Part shown: in pieces, positions 16,892-25,050 of the stretch
Position numbering within the stretch: the stretch's first letter is position 1
Layout of the letters: every line of letters starts with the position of its first letter
NCBI GenBank assembly: GCA_014874185.1
Contig: JACWAF010000038.1
Coordinates: 36,615-100,614 of the forward strand
Direction: 5' to 3'
DNA length: 64,000 nucleotides
Source: Nitrospirota bacterium
GTDB lineage: Bacteria > Nitrospirota > Thermodesulfovibrionia > Thermodesulfovibrionales > JdFR-88
Position numbers and translations under genes: made by a program
Notes under the pieces: model-generated
Seen by the model: only the letters and a program-made list of their open reading frames with translations
What the model was told of the DNA's origin: nothing
The model's database searches: none

Positions 16892-17014
16892 CTACTTTTC
16901 TTTTTTGCAAAAAAGAAAAGTAGCAAAAGAAAAAATTCTTATATTTTTTCCGTTCCAAGGAGCGGAAAAAATCTAAAAGTTCTCTTTGCTTCTTTCTCTT
17001 ACAAGAGAAAGAAG
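16892..17014. repeat. Cluster of three A/T-rich inverted repeats
   Basis: A perfect 16-bp inverted repeat without loop (16892-16923, centre TTTTTTGCAAAAAA), a second stem with ATTTTTTCCG at 16943-16952 and its complement at 16963-16972, and a third 12-bp stem (16989-17000 with 17003-17014). All arms are strongly purine/pyrimidine biased. A related arrangement occurs at 46280-46303. Likely a dispersed intergenic repeat that may also act as a terminator. Confidence 0.6.
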
Positions 17015-17032
17015 TCCTTTCCCGTCTTTTCC

Positions 17033-17062
17033 TTTACAAGCCTCTCCCCCATTTTTTATAAT
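17033..17062 (+). promoter_or_regulatory. Sigma-70 promoter of ubiD, leaderless arrangement
   Basis: TTTACA (17033-17038), 18-base spacer, consensus TATAAT (17057-17062). The ATG at 17070 follows after seven bases. Confidence 0.65.
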
Positions 17063-17069
17063 TGCGGAT

Positions 17070-18512
17070 ATGGCTTACAGGGACCTGCGGGATTTCATCA
17101 ATACCCTCGAAAAGAGAAATCTATTAAAGAAAGTATCGGTGCCGGTTGACCCCGTGCTGGAGATGGCGGAGGTAAACGACCGCGTTGTGAAGGCGGGCGG
17201 CCCGGCGGTCCTGTTCGAGAACCCGAAGGGTTCCAGGATACCTGCGGTAGTGAACCTCTTCGGCTCTTTCGAGCGGATGAGGCTTGCGCTGGAGGTGGAG
17301 AGCCTGGACGAGATTGGCGCGCGGATGCTGGAGTTTCTGGAGCCAGAGATCCCGACCGGGCTCATAGGGAAGCTGAAGGCCCTTCCGAAGCTGAAGCGGC
17401 TTGCCGATTTCATACCGAAATATGTAAAAAACGGCCCCTGCAAGGAGGTCGTGATAAAGGATAATCCTTCGCTGGACATACTGCCCATTCTGAAGACCTG
17501 GCCGATGGACGGCGGAAAGTTCATCACCCTGCCCCTTGTCTTCACAAAAGACCCGGAGACCGGGCAGCGGAACTGCGGCATGTACAGGATGCAGGTCTAT
17601 GACGGGCAGACCACGGGGATGCACTGGCACATGCACAAGGACGGGGCCAGGCACTTCAGGAAGGCCGAACAGATGGGGAAAAGGCTGGACGTGGCGGTGG
17701 TGATAGGCTCGGACCCGGCCACGATGTACTCGGCCACCGCGCCGCTGCCGGAAGGGGTGGACGAGATGCTCTTCTCCGGGTTTCTGCGGGGCTCTCCTGT
17801 GGAGCTTGTGAAGTGCGAGACCGTGGACCTGGAAGTGCCCGCGAACGCGGAGAGCGTACTTGAGGGCTACTGCACGCCGGGCGAGCGGAGGCTTGAGGGC
17901 CCGTTCGGAGACCATACCGGCTATTACAGCCTGGCTGACATGTTTCCGGTGTTTCACCTTACCTGCATTACCATGAGGAAAGACGCCATCTACCCGGCAA
18001 CCATCGTGGGCAAGCCGCCGATGGAGGACTGCTACATTGCGAAGGCCACGGAGAGGATTTTTCTGCCATTAATCAAGAAGCAACTGCCGGAAATAGTAGA
18101 CATGAACCTGCCCCTTGAGGGCGTCTTCCACAACCTTGCAATCGTCTCGATAGACAAACGCTATCCGGGGCACGCCAGGAAGATCATGTACGCCCTGTGG
18201 GGGCTGGGGCAGATGAGTTTCATAAAAATGATAGTTGTCGTGGATAAATGGGTGGACGTGCAGGACCTCTCGGAGGTGCTGTGGCGAATCGGAAACAACG
18301 TGGACGCCAAACGTGACGTGGTCATCCTGGAAGGCCCGCTGGACGTGCTGGAGCACGCATCGCCGATACCCGCCTATGGCGGGAAGATGGGGATAGACGC
18401 CACCAAAAAGACACCCGCCGAGGGGTTCACGCGCCAGTGGCCCCCGGATATCGAGATGAGCGGGGAGATAAAAAAACTGGTAGAAGAAAGATGGAAAGAA
18501 TACGGATTATAG
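17070..18512 (+). CDS. ubiD: UbiD-family prenylated-FMN decarboxylase
   Basis: A 480-residue UbiD-type (de)carboxylase. Family features: MAYRDLRDFINTLEKRNLL at the start, NCGMYRMQVYDGQTTGMHWH near residue 170 and LEGPFGDHTGYY near residue 275, which holds the conserved Glu next to the prFMN site. Relatives decarboxylate 4-hydroxy-3-polyprenylbenzoate or (de)carboxylate aromatic and acrylic acids with prenylated FMN; the substrate here is undetermined. No ubiX is in the window. The first start with homology is ATG 17070; the frame upstream of it covers the hairpin repeat and is not coding. There is no ribosome binding site. Confidence 0.9.
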   Translation: MAYRDLRDFINTLEKRNLLKKVSVPVDPVLEMAEVNDRVVKAGGPAVLFENPKGSRIPAVVNLFGSFERMRLALEVESLDEIGARMLEFLEPEIPTGLIGKLKALPKLKRLADFIPKYVKNGPCKEVVIKDNPSLDILPILKTWPMDGGKFITLPLVFTKDPETGQRNCGMYRMQVYDGQTTGMHWHMHKDGARHFRKAEQMGKRLDVAVVIGSDPATMYSATAPLPEGVDEMLFSGFLRGSPVELVKCETVDLEVPANAESVLEGYCTPGERRLEGPFGDHTGYYSLADMFPVFHLTCITMRKDAIYPATIVGKPPMEDCYIAKATERIFLPLIKKQLPEIVDMNLPLEGVFHNLAIVSIDKRYPGHARKIMYALWGLGQMSFIKMIVVVDKWVDVQDLSEVLWRIGNNVDAKRDVVILEGPLDVLEHASPIPAYGGKMGIDATKKTPAEGFTRQWPPDIEMSGEIKKLVEERWKEYGL

Positions 18513-18523
18513 AAAAAAGGTAT

Positions 18524-18551
18524 TTGATTTTTATTCATTTTTTCATATAAT
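18524..18551 (+). promoter_or_regulatory. Sigma-70 promoter of the PilZ gene
   Basis: TTGATT (18524-18529), 16-base spacer, TATAAT (18546-18551). Confidence 0.55.
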
Positions 18552-18578
18552 CAAGCATTCCTTTACGGGAGGGGAACC

Positions 18579-18857
18579 ATGTACGTTGAGAAGCGGACAG
18601 AAAAAAGGAAGCTTATCACCACACCCGTCCAGTGCCTTAATTACAATCAGGAAGGCGGCGCTGGCTTTTCCGCGCGCGGAATAACGATAAACCTGAGCGA
18701 CTCCGGCATGTGCTTTTATACGCACAAGTCCCTGGAGGAGGGGGCGCAGGTATTGATCTCCGGCTCAAATATCTGGAACAACCCGAAAAAAGCGGACGTC
18801 CGCTGGTGCAAGAAGATAATGGGCGGCCTTTACCGGGTCGGCCTGACGTTCGTCTGA
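18579..18857 (+). CDS. Single-domain PilZ protein (c-di-GMP receptor)
   Basis: A 92-residue stand-alone PilZ domain. The N-terminal arginine motif is VEKRTEKRK and the second motif is INLSDSGMCF (D/N-x-S-x-x-G), the two c-di-GMP contact elements. Single-domain PilZ proteins act as c-di-GMP-responsive adaptors for motility, secretion or polysaccharide. GGGAGGGG precedes the ATG at a good distance. It has its own promoter. A c-di-GMP riboswitch at 63.4 kb shows that this second messenger is used in the organism. Confidence 0.88.
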   Translation: MYVEKRTEKRKLITTPVQCLNYNQEGGAGFSARGITINLSDSGMCFYTHKSLEEGAQVLISGSNIWNNPKKADVRWCKKIMGGLYRVGLTFV

Positions 18858-19006
18858 ACAGGCCTTTCACCCCGATTTGCCCGTAACCGGAACAGAATAA
18901 TACCGCAACTCTCAAACAATAGCCGTTTTAAACAGGGCCCCACCCTCCACCTCCGCCGTGATAAAAATCACGGAACTCCCGGACGGTTTTTTTATATTCT
19001 AGTGCC

Positions 19007-19084
19007 ATGTGGATAATGAATCTGGCGGACCTGTTCATTTTTTTCTATATAGTGGCCTGCCTGCTTGTACGTTCCTATTGCTGA
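19007..19084 (+). CDS. Candidate 25-residue hydrophobic peptide
   Basis: ATG at 19007 gives MWIMNLADLFIFFYIVACLL followed by a short basic-cysteine end and TGA. One membrane helix would fit. No Shine-Dalgarno is seen and no relative is known to me; it may be chance. It lies in the 589-base interval between the PilZ gene and the chemotaxis operon, which otherwise holds a dispersed repeat, a strong terminator and a sigma-54 promoter. Confidence 0.2.
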   Translation: MWIMNLADLFIFFYIVACLLVRSYC

Positions 19085-19139
19085 TTTGGGCCGCCTATCG
19101 CTTTTCAGCAATATTCTTTTTTTCTCTAACCCTCAGATA

Positions 19140-19290
19140 TTATTAAGGGTTCATAATTGAACAGACATTTTGGCCGGAAAATCTCCCCTGCCCCTCTTTT
19201 CCAAAGAGGGGCAATTCCTCCCTTTGGTAAAGGGAGGTTAGGAGGGATTTTCTAATAATTAAGTGCATCCTATTATGAGACTGTTAATAA
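19140..19290. repeat. Dispersed repeat, copy 1
   Basis: About 150 bases, closely similar to 28024-28165. It starts TTATTAAGGGT and contains AATTGAACAG and GGAAAATCTCCCCT. It holds two hairpins: CCCCTCTTT/AAAGAGGGG (19191-19211) and CCTCCCTTT/AAAGGGAGG (19217-19237). GGAGGGATTTTCT and a TATGAG..CTG.TAATAA end follow. It is non-coding here. Confidence 0.8.
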
Positions 19291-19301
19291 CTCCTGCTGG
19301 C

Positions 19302-19336
19302 GCACCCTGACCGGTTTCCGGTCAGGGTGCTTTTTT
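19302..19336 (+). terminator. Strong rho-independent terminator
   Basis: A perfect 13-bp stem beginning GCACCCTGACCGG (19302-19314), loop TTT, complementary arm to 19330, then six T (19331-19336). No gene ends close upstream, so it may end the PilZ transcript or an unannotated small RNA, and insulate the sigma-54 promoter downstream. Confidence 0.85.
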
Positions 19337-19398
19337 CCCGTACAGGCCCGCCATTTGGGTGAGCGCCCAATTAGCTGATTTATTTCAATTTTCAGCGC

Positions 19399-19414
19399 TG
19401 GCACTCTGCTTGCT
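19399..19414 (+). promoter_or_regulatory. Sigma-54 (RpoN) promoter of the chemotaxis operon
   Basis: TGGCAC-N5-TTGCT: GG at 19400-19401 and GC at 19412-19413 are separated by exactly ten bases, the -24/-12 spacing. Transcription would begin near 19425, 20 bases before the GGGAGG and ATG of the first gene. An enhancer-binding activator is required; one is encoded at 33958-35271. Confidence 0.75.
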
Positions 19415-19446
19415 TTAGAAAGGAGAAAACAAGGGAGGTAACCGGA

Positions 19447-19860
19447 ATGGACCAGGTAAAAAGGATACTGCTTGTGGATGACGAGCCGTCCATCCTGCTC
19501 AGCCTTACGCATCTTCTGGCAAGCAAGAGCGTGTCGGTGATAGCCAGCAGCAGGATGGAAGAGGCGGAAGAGGCGCTCACGGTTTACAGGTTCGACCTCG
19601 TAATAGCCGACATAAGGCTCAGCGGAGTCTACGGCATAGAGGGGCTGGAGCTTCTGAATTATATAAAGGAGATAAGCCCCGAAACGCGCGTGATAATAAT
19701 GACCGCCTACGGCTCCGACGAGATGCGGGAGGCCGCCTACGCGAGGGGCGCCTATCACTACTACGAAAAGCCAATAGACGTGAACGATCTTGTCCTTAAG
19801 GTATCGGCCTGCGGCATACAGCTTGACGAGCCGAAAGGAGGGAAAAGATGCATCCATTAA
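19447..19860 (+). CDS. Single-domain response regulator
   Basis: A 137-residue receiver domain with the acidic pair at D11-D12, phosphoacceptor D55 (LVIADIRLSG), T87 (IIMTAYG) and K108 (YYEKPI). No output domain. First gene of the operon, downstream of the sigma-54 promoter, with GGGAGG eight bases before the ATG. The sequence is closer to NtrC-type receivers than to CheY. It probably modulates or drains phosphate from the CheA of this cluster. It overlaps the next gene by 13 bases. Confidence 0.9.
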   Translation: MDQVKRILLVDDEPSILLSLTHLLASKSVSVIASSRMEEAEEALTVYRFDLVIADIRLSGVYGIEGLELLNYIKEISPETRVIIMTAYGSDEMREAAYARGAYHYYEKPIDVNDLVLKVSACGIQLDEPKGGKRCIH

Positions 19861-20291
19861 GCAGGGTGCTTGCGGTTGATGATTCGAAGCTCATACAGAG
19901 GATGTACAAGCTCCTGTTCATGAAATACAAATCCTGCGAAGTGGTGGAGGCGCTTAACGGGCTTGAGGCCCTGGAATTGCTCTCATCGAACGAGGACTTC
20001 GATCTCATACTCCTGGACATCAACATGCCCGTGATGAACGGGCTTCAATTCCTCGAGAAATTGGGCGGAGGGAAAAAGCACCGCCATATCCCGGTAATAG
20101 TCGTAAGCACAGAGGGGAAGGAGGACGACACGCTCCGGGCGATGAGGCTGGGCGCTTCGGGCTATATACAGAAACCCTTCAAGTCGGAGGTCCTTTACGA
20201 GCTGATAGAGAAAATCCTTGCCAAGAGGCCCACCCGTTCTGAAGAGGGCCGCCAGCCTTTGAAAACCGCATGGATTACGCCGAACTCATAA
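19848..20291 (+). CDS. cheY: CheY-like response regulator
   Basis: 147 residues, receiver only: DD at 11-12, phosphoacceptor D57 (LILLDINMPVMNG), S/T position in VVSTEG, and K109 (YIQKPF). A ~25-residue tail is extra. It lies between the first regulator (13-base overlap) and cheA (22-base overlap). As the receiver closest in type to CheY it is the likely signalling output of the CheA, although no flagellar or pilus motor genes are in the window. Confidence 0.9.
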   Translation: MHPLSRVLAVDDSKLIQRMYKLLFMKYKSCEVVEALNGLEALELLSSNEDFDLILLDINMPVMNGLQFLEKLGGGKKHRHIPVIVVSTEGKEDDTLRAMRLGASGYIQKPFKSEVLYELIEKILAKRPTRSEEGRQPLKTAWITPNS

Positions 20292-21892
20292 ACGACTTCC
20301 TGGACGACTCCAACGGGCAGATAGCCGCTTTCGATTCGGCCCTCATGTCATTCGAGAGAGGCGTATGCGGGAAAGACCTGATAACGGACACCTTGGGCGT
20401 CCTGCATACATTGAAGGGCAATTCCGGCATGATGGGCTATGACCCGCTCAAAAGCTATATCCACGAACTGGAAGAGATTTTGAGGGCCTTGCTGGAAGGA
20501 GAGAAGGCCCTTTCAGATGTGCTCCAGACCCTTCTTGAAGGCTCGAACGTAATCAGGAGCGCGCTTAAGGAAATAGAGAGAAACCCTTCCGCATGTCCCG
20601 GACTGGAAAAAGAGATATCGGCGCTTGGGACCCTGAGCGGCGGCGCCGAAGGGAATGGCCGCGCCCTGGATCTTTCATCCTATCTTGGCGCCAGGACAAA
20701 TACCATCAAAGTGGATTTCAAAAAACTGGACGACCTCCTTTCGCTGGTAGGCGAACTGGTCATCTTCAAGACGCGCCTCGGGAACACCGGGGCCGCGCTG
20801 AAGGGCGCGGACAGGCTTCATGCCAGGGATTTCAAGGAGACGCTTGAGGGCGCGGGCAAAATAATAGCCGCGCTCCAGGAGGGCGTAATGAAGGCCCGGA
20901 TGATGCCGGTGGGCAGCCTCTTCGGGAAATTCACCCGTCTTGTGAGAGACCTGGCCAAATCCCAGGGCAAGGATGTGCGCCTGGGCTTCCGGGGGGAGGA
21001 GACGGAACTGGACAAGACGGTCCTGGACCAGCTCCGGGAGCCGCTTCTGCACCTCATAAGAAATTCAATAGACCACGGGATAGAGCCGCCCGAAGAGCGG
21101 GGGAGGAAAGGAAAGCCCCCCGCGGGCAGTCTTCTCCTTTCGGCCTGGCAGGAGTCAAACTGCGTGACCATAAGGGTCGAGGACGACGGGAAGGGGATCG
21201 ACCTGGAAGAAATACGCGGGACGGCCGTAAAGAAAGGCCTCGTCGCGGAAGACGGCAACCCCGGAAAAAACGATCTCTTTTCAATCCTCTTCATGGCCGG
21301 TTTCAGCACCAGGGCCGAGAGTACCGACATTTCCGGCAGGGGCATAGGGCTTGATATTGTAAGCAGGGACATTTCAAGGCTCAGCGGGCAGATAGCCGTG
21401 GAGAGCGAAAAAGACCGGGGCGCCGCGTTCATCATCAAAATCCCGCTGAGCCTCGCCATAATCCCGGCCCTGATGGCCCGTGTGGCGGGCGAGGTCTTCG
21501 CCATCCCGGTAAGCTCCGTGGAAGAAAGCGTAAAGATAGCGGAAAGCGAGATACATATGGTCAACAACCGCGAGGTGGTCAAGTTGAGGCAGAAAGTAGT
21601 ACCCGTCCTCAGGCTTGAAGAGTTTTTCGGGCTGGAGGGGGGGAGAAAGGGGAAAAACCTCTACCTGGTCGTGGTCGGCAGGGCCGAAAAGAGGATGGCC
21701 CTTGCCGTTGACGCCCTGAAAGGACAGCAGGAGATAGTGATAAAACCCCTGGACGAGACGTTCGGAAGGACGAAGGGGATTGCCGGAGGGTCCATACTGG
21801 GTGACGGAAAGATAGTCCTTATACTGGATGTAACAGGGCTTTGGGAAAAGGGCTTTTCGGCCCGGGGTGACGGCTTGGCCGGCCGGCGTTGA
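20270..21892 (+). CDS. cheA: CheA chemotaxis histidine kinase
   Basis: 540 residues. P1/HPt domain with phosphorylated His46 in LHTLKGNSGMMGY; no obvious P2 domain; P3 dimerisation helices (~residues 150-210); P4 ATPase with the N-box HLIRNSIDHGIE near residue 263, then VEDDGKGID and GRGIGLDIV; P5 CheW-like domain from ~residue 400. Lack of P2 and the modest length suggest a compact CheA. Its partners CheW, CheY, CheB and a single MCP are adjacent, so the operon encodes a closed signalling pathway, possibly controlling a function other than swimming. Confidence 0.95.
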   Translation: MDYAELINDFLDDSNGQIAAFDSALMSFERGVCGKDLITDTLGVLHTLKGNSGMMGYDPLKSYIHELEEILRALLEGEKALSDVLQTLLEGSNVIRSALKEIERNPSACPGLEKEISALGTLSGGAEGNGRALDLSSYLGARTNTIKVDFKKLDDLLSLVGELVIFKTRLGNTGAALKGADRLHARDFKETLEGAGKIIAALQEGVMKARMMPVGSLFGKFTRLVRDLAKSQGKDVRLGFRGEETELDKTVLDQLREPLLHLIRNSIDHGIEPPEERGRKGKPPAGSLLLSAWQESNCVTIRVEDDGKGIDLEEIRGTAVKKGLVAEDGNPGKNDLFSILFMAGFSTRAESTDISGRGIGLDIVSRDISRLSGQIAVESEKDRGAAFIIKIPLSLAIIPALMARVAGEVFAIPVSSVEESVKIAESEIHMVNNREVVKLRQKVVPVLRLEEFFGLEGGRKGKNLYLVVVGRAEKRMALAVDALKGQQEIVIKPLDETFGRTKGIAGGSILGDGKIVLILDVTGLWEKGFSARGDGLAGRR

Positions 21893-21916
21893 TTTTCAAT
21901 TCATTTTCGAGGAGAC

Positions 21917-22474
21917 ATGCAGATAAAGGTGACCGGGGTAAGGCTCCCGCAGGCGGCCCTGGCGGAGGAGATAGCCGGGCTGAAGGACGAGGTGGAACTG
22001 CACCTCGTGACATACAGGCTGGACGAGGAATACGGGGTCCCCATAGAGCAGGTGCAGGAGATAATACGCGTTGGCAGCATCACGAAGGTGCCGAACTCGC
22101 CCCCTTACATGGAAGGGGTGATAAACCTGCGCGGCAGGATCCTTCCGGTTCTGAACCTGCGGAAAAGGCTGAGGCTGCCGGAGGCGGAGACAACCAAAAG
22201 GTCGCGGGTAATAGTGACCGAGGTCTCGGGGAAGCTGATAGGGCTCCTGGTAGACGGGGTCACCCACGTCTCGAAGGTCCCGATGAGCGTAGTGGAAGAG
22301 GCCCCGGAAGACGTGCTGGACAGGGAGACGGACTATATAACCGGCGTCTGCAAGCTCGAAAAGGGGCTGATCATCCTTCTTGACCTTGAAAAACTCCTCG
22401 TGCGGGAGAAGCTGGATGCCGAGGCGCCCGGCCAGAATGAAAACCAATCCGAATCCGGATACAGGGAGGCTTAA
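21917..22474 (+). CDS. cheW: CheW coupling protein
   Basis: 185 residues: an N-terminal extension of ~30, then a CheW SH3-like domain (LVTYRLDEEYGVPIEQVQEIIR, VINLRGRILPVLNLRKRL, ILLDLEKLL). It bridges CheA to the MCP. GAGGAG precedes the ATG. The stop codon abuts the MCP start with no gap. Confidence 0.94.
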   Translation: MQIKVTGVRLPQAALAEEIAGLKDEVELHLVTYRLDEEYGVPIEQVQEIIRVGSITKVPNSPPYMEGVINLRGRILPVLNLRKRLRLPEAETTKRSRVIVTEVSGKLIGLLVDGVTHVSKVPMSVVEEAPEDVLDRETDYITGVCKLEKGLIILLDLEKLLVREKLDAEAPGQNENQSESGYREA

Positions 22475-24982
22475 ATGTTCAAAAACCTGAAGATAGGCGC
22501 CAGGCTTGGGCTTGGTTTCGGGCTGATGCTCCTGATGCTCGTGGCCGTGGGGCTGGCCGGTTTTCTCAGCGTGCGCTCGCTTTCAATAAGGACGAAGGCG
22601 ATGATAGCGACAGACGCCAGCATCGCTCAACACGCCGCCCAGGCCCGCGGTGACGTAAATTCAATGAGACGTTTTGAAAAAGACTCGTTCCTCAACATGC
22701 ACAACGCGAGGAGGGACGATTATCACAAAAAATGGCAGGCGGACCTGGACCTCTTAAACGAAGACCTGCAGGCAATCGAAAAAAGCTCATACAGCCAGGA
22801 AGACAAAGACACGCTCAGGGCCGCGCGCGAGGATGTCGCGAAGTATGTCGCCGCATATAATGACGTCTTCACGAAAGTCCGGCAAGGCAGGATAAAGACC
22901 CCTGAAGACGCCAATATGCAGCTGGAGCCCCACAAGGACACGATACACGAGATGGAAGCGAGCATTTACAAAATGTCCGAGGACGGGGCCAGGAAGGTCG
23001 GCAGTCTGGAACCCGTAATAAACGCAATCACCAACCGCACCAATTTCATAATCCTGAGCTTCTCGATCCTGGCCCTCCTCTGCACGCTGGTCCTCGCCGT
23101 CCTCATAACCAGAAGCATAACCAGGCCTCTTCTCAAGCTGATGGAGGCCACCAGGCACGTGGCAGAGGGCAACCTCACCCGGGAGATCGACATCAGGAGG
23201 TCGGATGAAGTGGGCCAGCTGGCGGCCTCTTTCGAGGCCATGCTGAAGAACCTGAAGACGGTCATAAACAACACGGTGCAGGCATCGTTCCAGGTTGCCA
23301 TGTCCTCGGACAAGGTATTCAAAAACTCCGGCATGATCACGAAGGCCGCGCACCAGGAGGCCGCCGCGGCCGAAGAGACCACGGCCTCGATGGAAGAGAT
23401 GGCCGCATCCATCGGCCAGGTGGCGAAGAACGCCGAAGAGGTTGCGGCGAGCACCGAGGAGATATCTTCCACCATAAACGAGATGGCCGCCTCAATAGAG
23501 CAGGTGGGCAAGAACTCCGAAGTGATGGGGGCATCGGTTGAGGAGACCTCGGCAACTGTCGAACAGATGCTGGCCTCCGTGGACCTCTCGGCAAGGAACA
23601 CCTCCGCAATGGCCCAGGGCGTGGACGAGACCTCCGTGATGGTGGAAAACGTGCTCTCCTCGATAGAGCAGATATCGAAGAGCGCCGAAAGCCTGAAGCA
23701 CATAGTGGCCGACACCTCCGGCACCATCGAGGAGATGACGCGCACCGTCCGCGAAGTGGCTTCCAGGATAGAGGACACCGGTGAGATAAGCCGGAACGCC
23801 GTGAAGGAGGCCGAAGAGGGCGGGAAGGCCATCTACCAGAGCATAGAGAGCCTTCAGAAGATAGGCAGCACGACCGAAGGCACCATGGCCGCCATCCGGA
23901 AGCTGGGTGAGCGCTCGGAGGAGATAGGCTCCATCGTGGAAGTGATAGACGAGATAGCGGACCAGACCAACCTCCTTGCCCTGAACGCCGCCATAGAGGC
24001 GGCAAGGGCGGGCGAGGCCGGAAGGGGCTTCGCCGTTGTGGCCGAGGAGATAAGGAAGCTGGCGGAGCGCTCGATGGAGGCCACCAAGGAGATAGCGCAG
24101 GTCATAAAGCAGGTGCAGCAGGAGACCGGGAGTGCCGTCAAGGCCACCGAGGAGACCTACCGCGAGGGCAGGGACGGCATGGCCCTGGCATCGTCCACCA
24201 GGAACGCGTTCACCAATATCATCTCGGCAATCAAAGAGACTTCGAACATAATGGGCGACATGGGGCGCTCGGCGGGCGAGCTGAATACGGCCGCCGAACA
24301 GGTGATGAAGTACGTGCTGGAGATGAACACCTCGACCGGACAGGTCGCAAGCGCGGTTGAGGTGCAGGCCGGAAGCACGGGCAAGATCAGGGCCGGCCTG
24401 GAGAAGATGAACAAGATGGTCCAGGAGGTGAACATGGCCGCCCGCGAGCAGGCCATAGGCGCCAACCAGATGAGGGAGACCGTTGGGCGGATGAAGACGG
24501 CCGTTCAGGAAGTGGGCCTTGCCGTAAAGGAGCAGGTCCAGGGCGCAAAACAGATCGTCATATCCGTCGAGGGCATGACCGGCATGACCCAGCACGTGGC
24601 CAATGCCACGACCGAGCAGAAGGTGAGCGGCGAGACCGTTGTGAAGGCGATGGACGGCATGAGCGTAATCGTGAACGAGAACCTGAGGCTCTCCAACGAC
24701 ATGAGGCAAGCATCGGAAGAGGCCCTCTTCCAGGTGGAAAGCCTTCAGTACTCGGTCAGCACCTTCAGGACACATTCGAACGGCAGGCAGAGGTGCTGGG
24801 AAATCCTGAACTGCCCGTCAGCCAGCAGGCAGAAATGCCCCGCTTACCAGTCGCAGGAAGACCGGTGCTGGCTCATCTCCGGCACCTGGTGCAAGGGAAT
24901 GGAGCAGGGCGACGCGCGCTCCAAGCTTAGAAACTGCATGACATGCGAGGCGTTCAAGGTGCTGCAGGGGGTCCACGCATAA
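22475..24982 (+). CDS. Methyl-accepting chemotaxis protein with C-terminal two-CW domain
   Basis: 835 residues. TM1 (~12-32), a helical periplasmic four-helix-bundle sensor (to ~190), TM2 (~190-213), HAMP, and a long cytoplasmic coiled coil with the hairpin tip [20 protein letters not shown]. After the coil, residues ~772-831 hold a cysteine module: [31 protein letters not shown]. This is the two-CW arrangement, likely a metal or redox site facing the cytoplasm. The signalling region carries many extra A-S-E-E heptads, so the coil is long. No CheR-tethering pentapeptide at the C-terminus. Confidence 0.93.
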   Translation: MFKNLKIGARLGLGFGLMLLMLVAVGLAGFLSVRSLSIRTKAMIATDASIAQHAAQARGDVNSMRRFEKDSFLNMHNARRDDYHKKWQADLDLLNEDLQAIEKSSYSQEDKDTLRAAREDVAKYVAAYNDVFTKVRQGRIKTPEDANMQLEPHKDTIHEMEASIYKMSEDGARKVGSLEPVINAITNRTNFIILSFSILALLCTLVLAVLITRSITRPLLKLMEATRHVAEGNLTREIDIRRSDEVGQLAASFEAMLKNLKTVINNTVQASFQVAMSSDKVFKNSGMITKAAHQEAAAAEETTASMEEMAASIGQVAKNAEEVAASTEEISSTINEMAASIEQVGKNSEVMGASVEETSATVEQMLASVDLSARNTSAMAQGVDETSVMVENVLSSIEQISKSAESLKHIVADTSGTIEEMTRTVREVASRIEDTGEISRNAVKEAEEGGKAIYQSIESLQKIGSTTEGTMAAIRKLGERSEEIGSIVEVIDEIADQTNLLALNAAIEAARAGEAGRGFAVVAEEIRKLAERSMEATKEIAQVIKQVQQETGSAVKATEETYREGRDGMALASSTRNAFTNIISAIKETSNIMGDMGRSAGELNTAAEQVMKYVLEMNTSTGQVASAVEVQAGSTGKIRAGLEKMNKMVQEVNMAAREQAIGANQMRETVGRMKTAVQEVGLAVKEQVQGAKQIVISVEGMTGMTQHVANATTEQKVSGETVVKAMDGMSVIVNENLRLSNDMRQASEEALFQVESLQYSVSTFRTHSNGRQRCWEILNCPSASRQKCPAYQSQEDRCWLISGTWCKGMEQGDARSKLRNCMTCEAFKVLQGVHA

Positions 24983-25050
24983 AAAATGAGGGAGATCCTT
25001 GAAAAGATCGCGGCGGAAGAGATAGGGCCAGGGAGGCCGCCCTCAGGCGG

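Noticed and set aside
23492..24775. 427-codon frame antisense to the MCP
   Set aside because: Mirror of the repetitive coiled-coil coding sequence; no start signal or domain.
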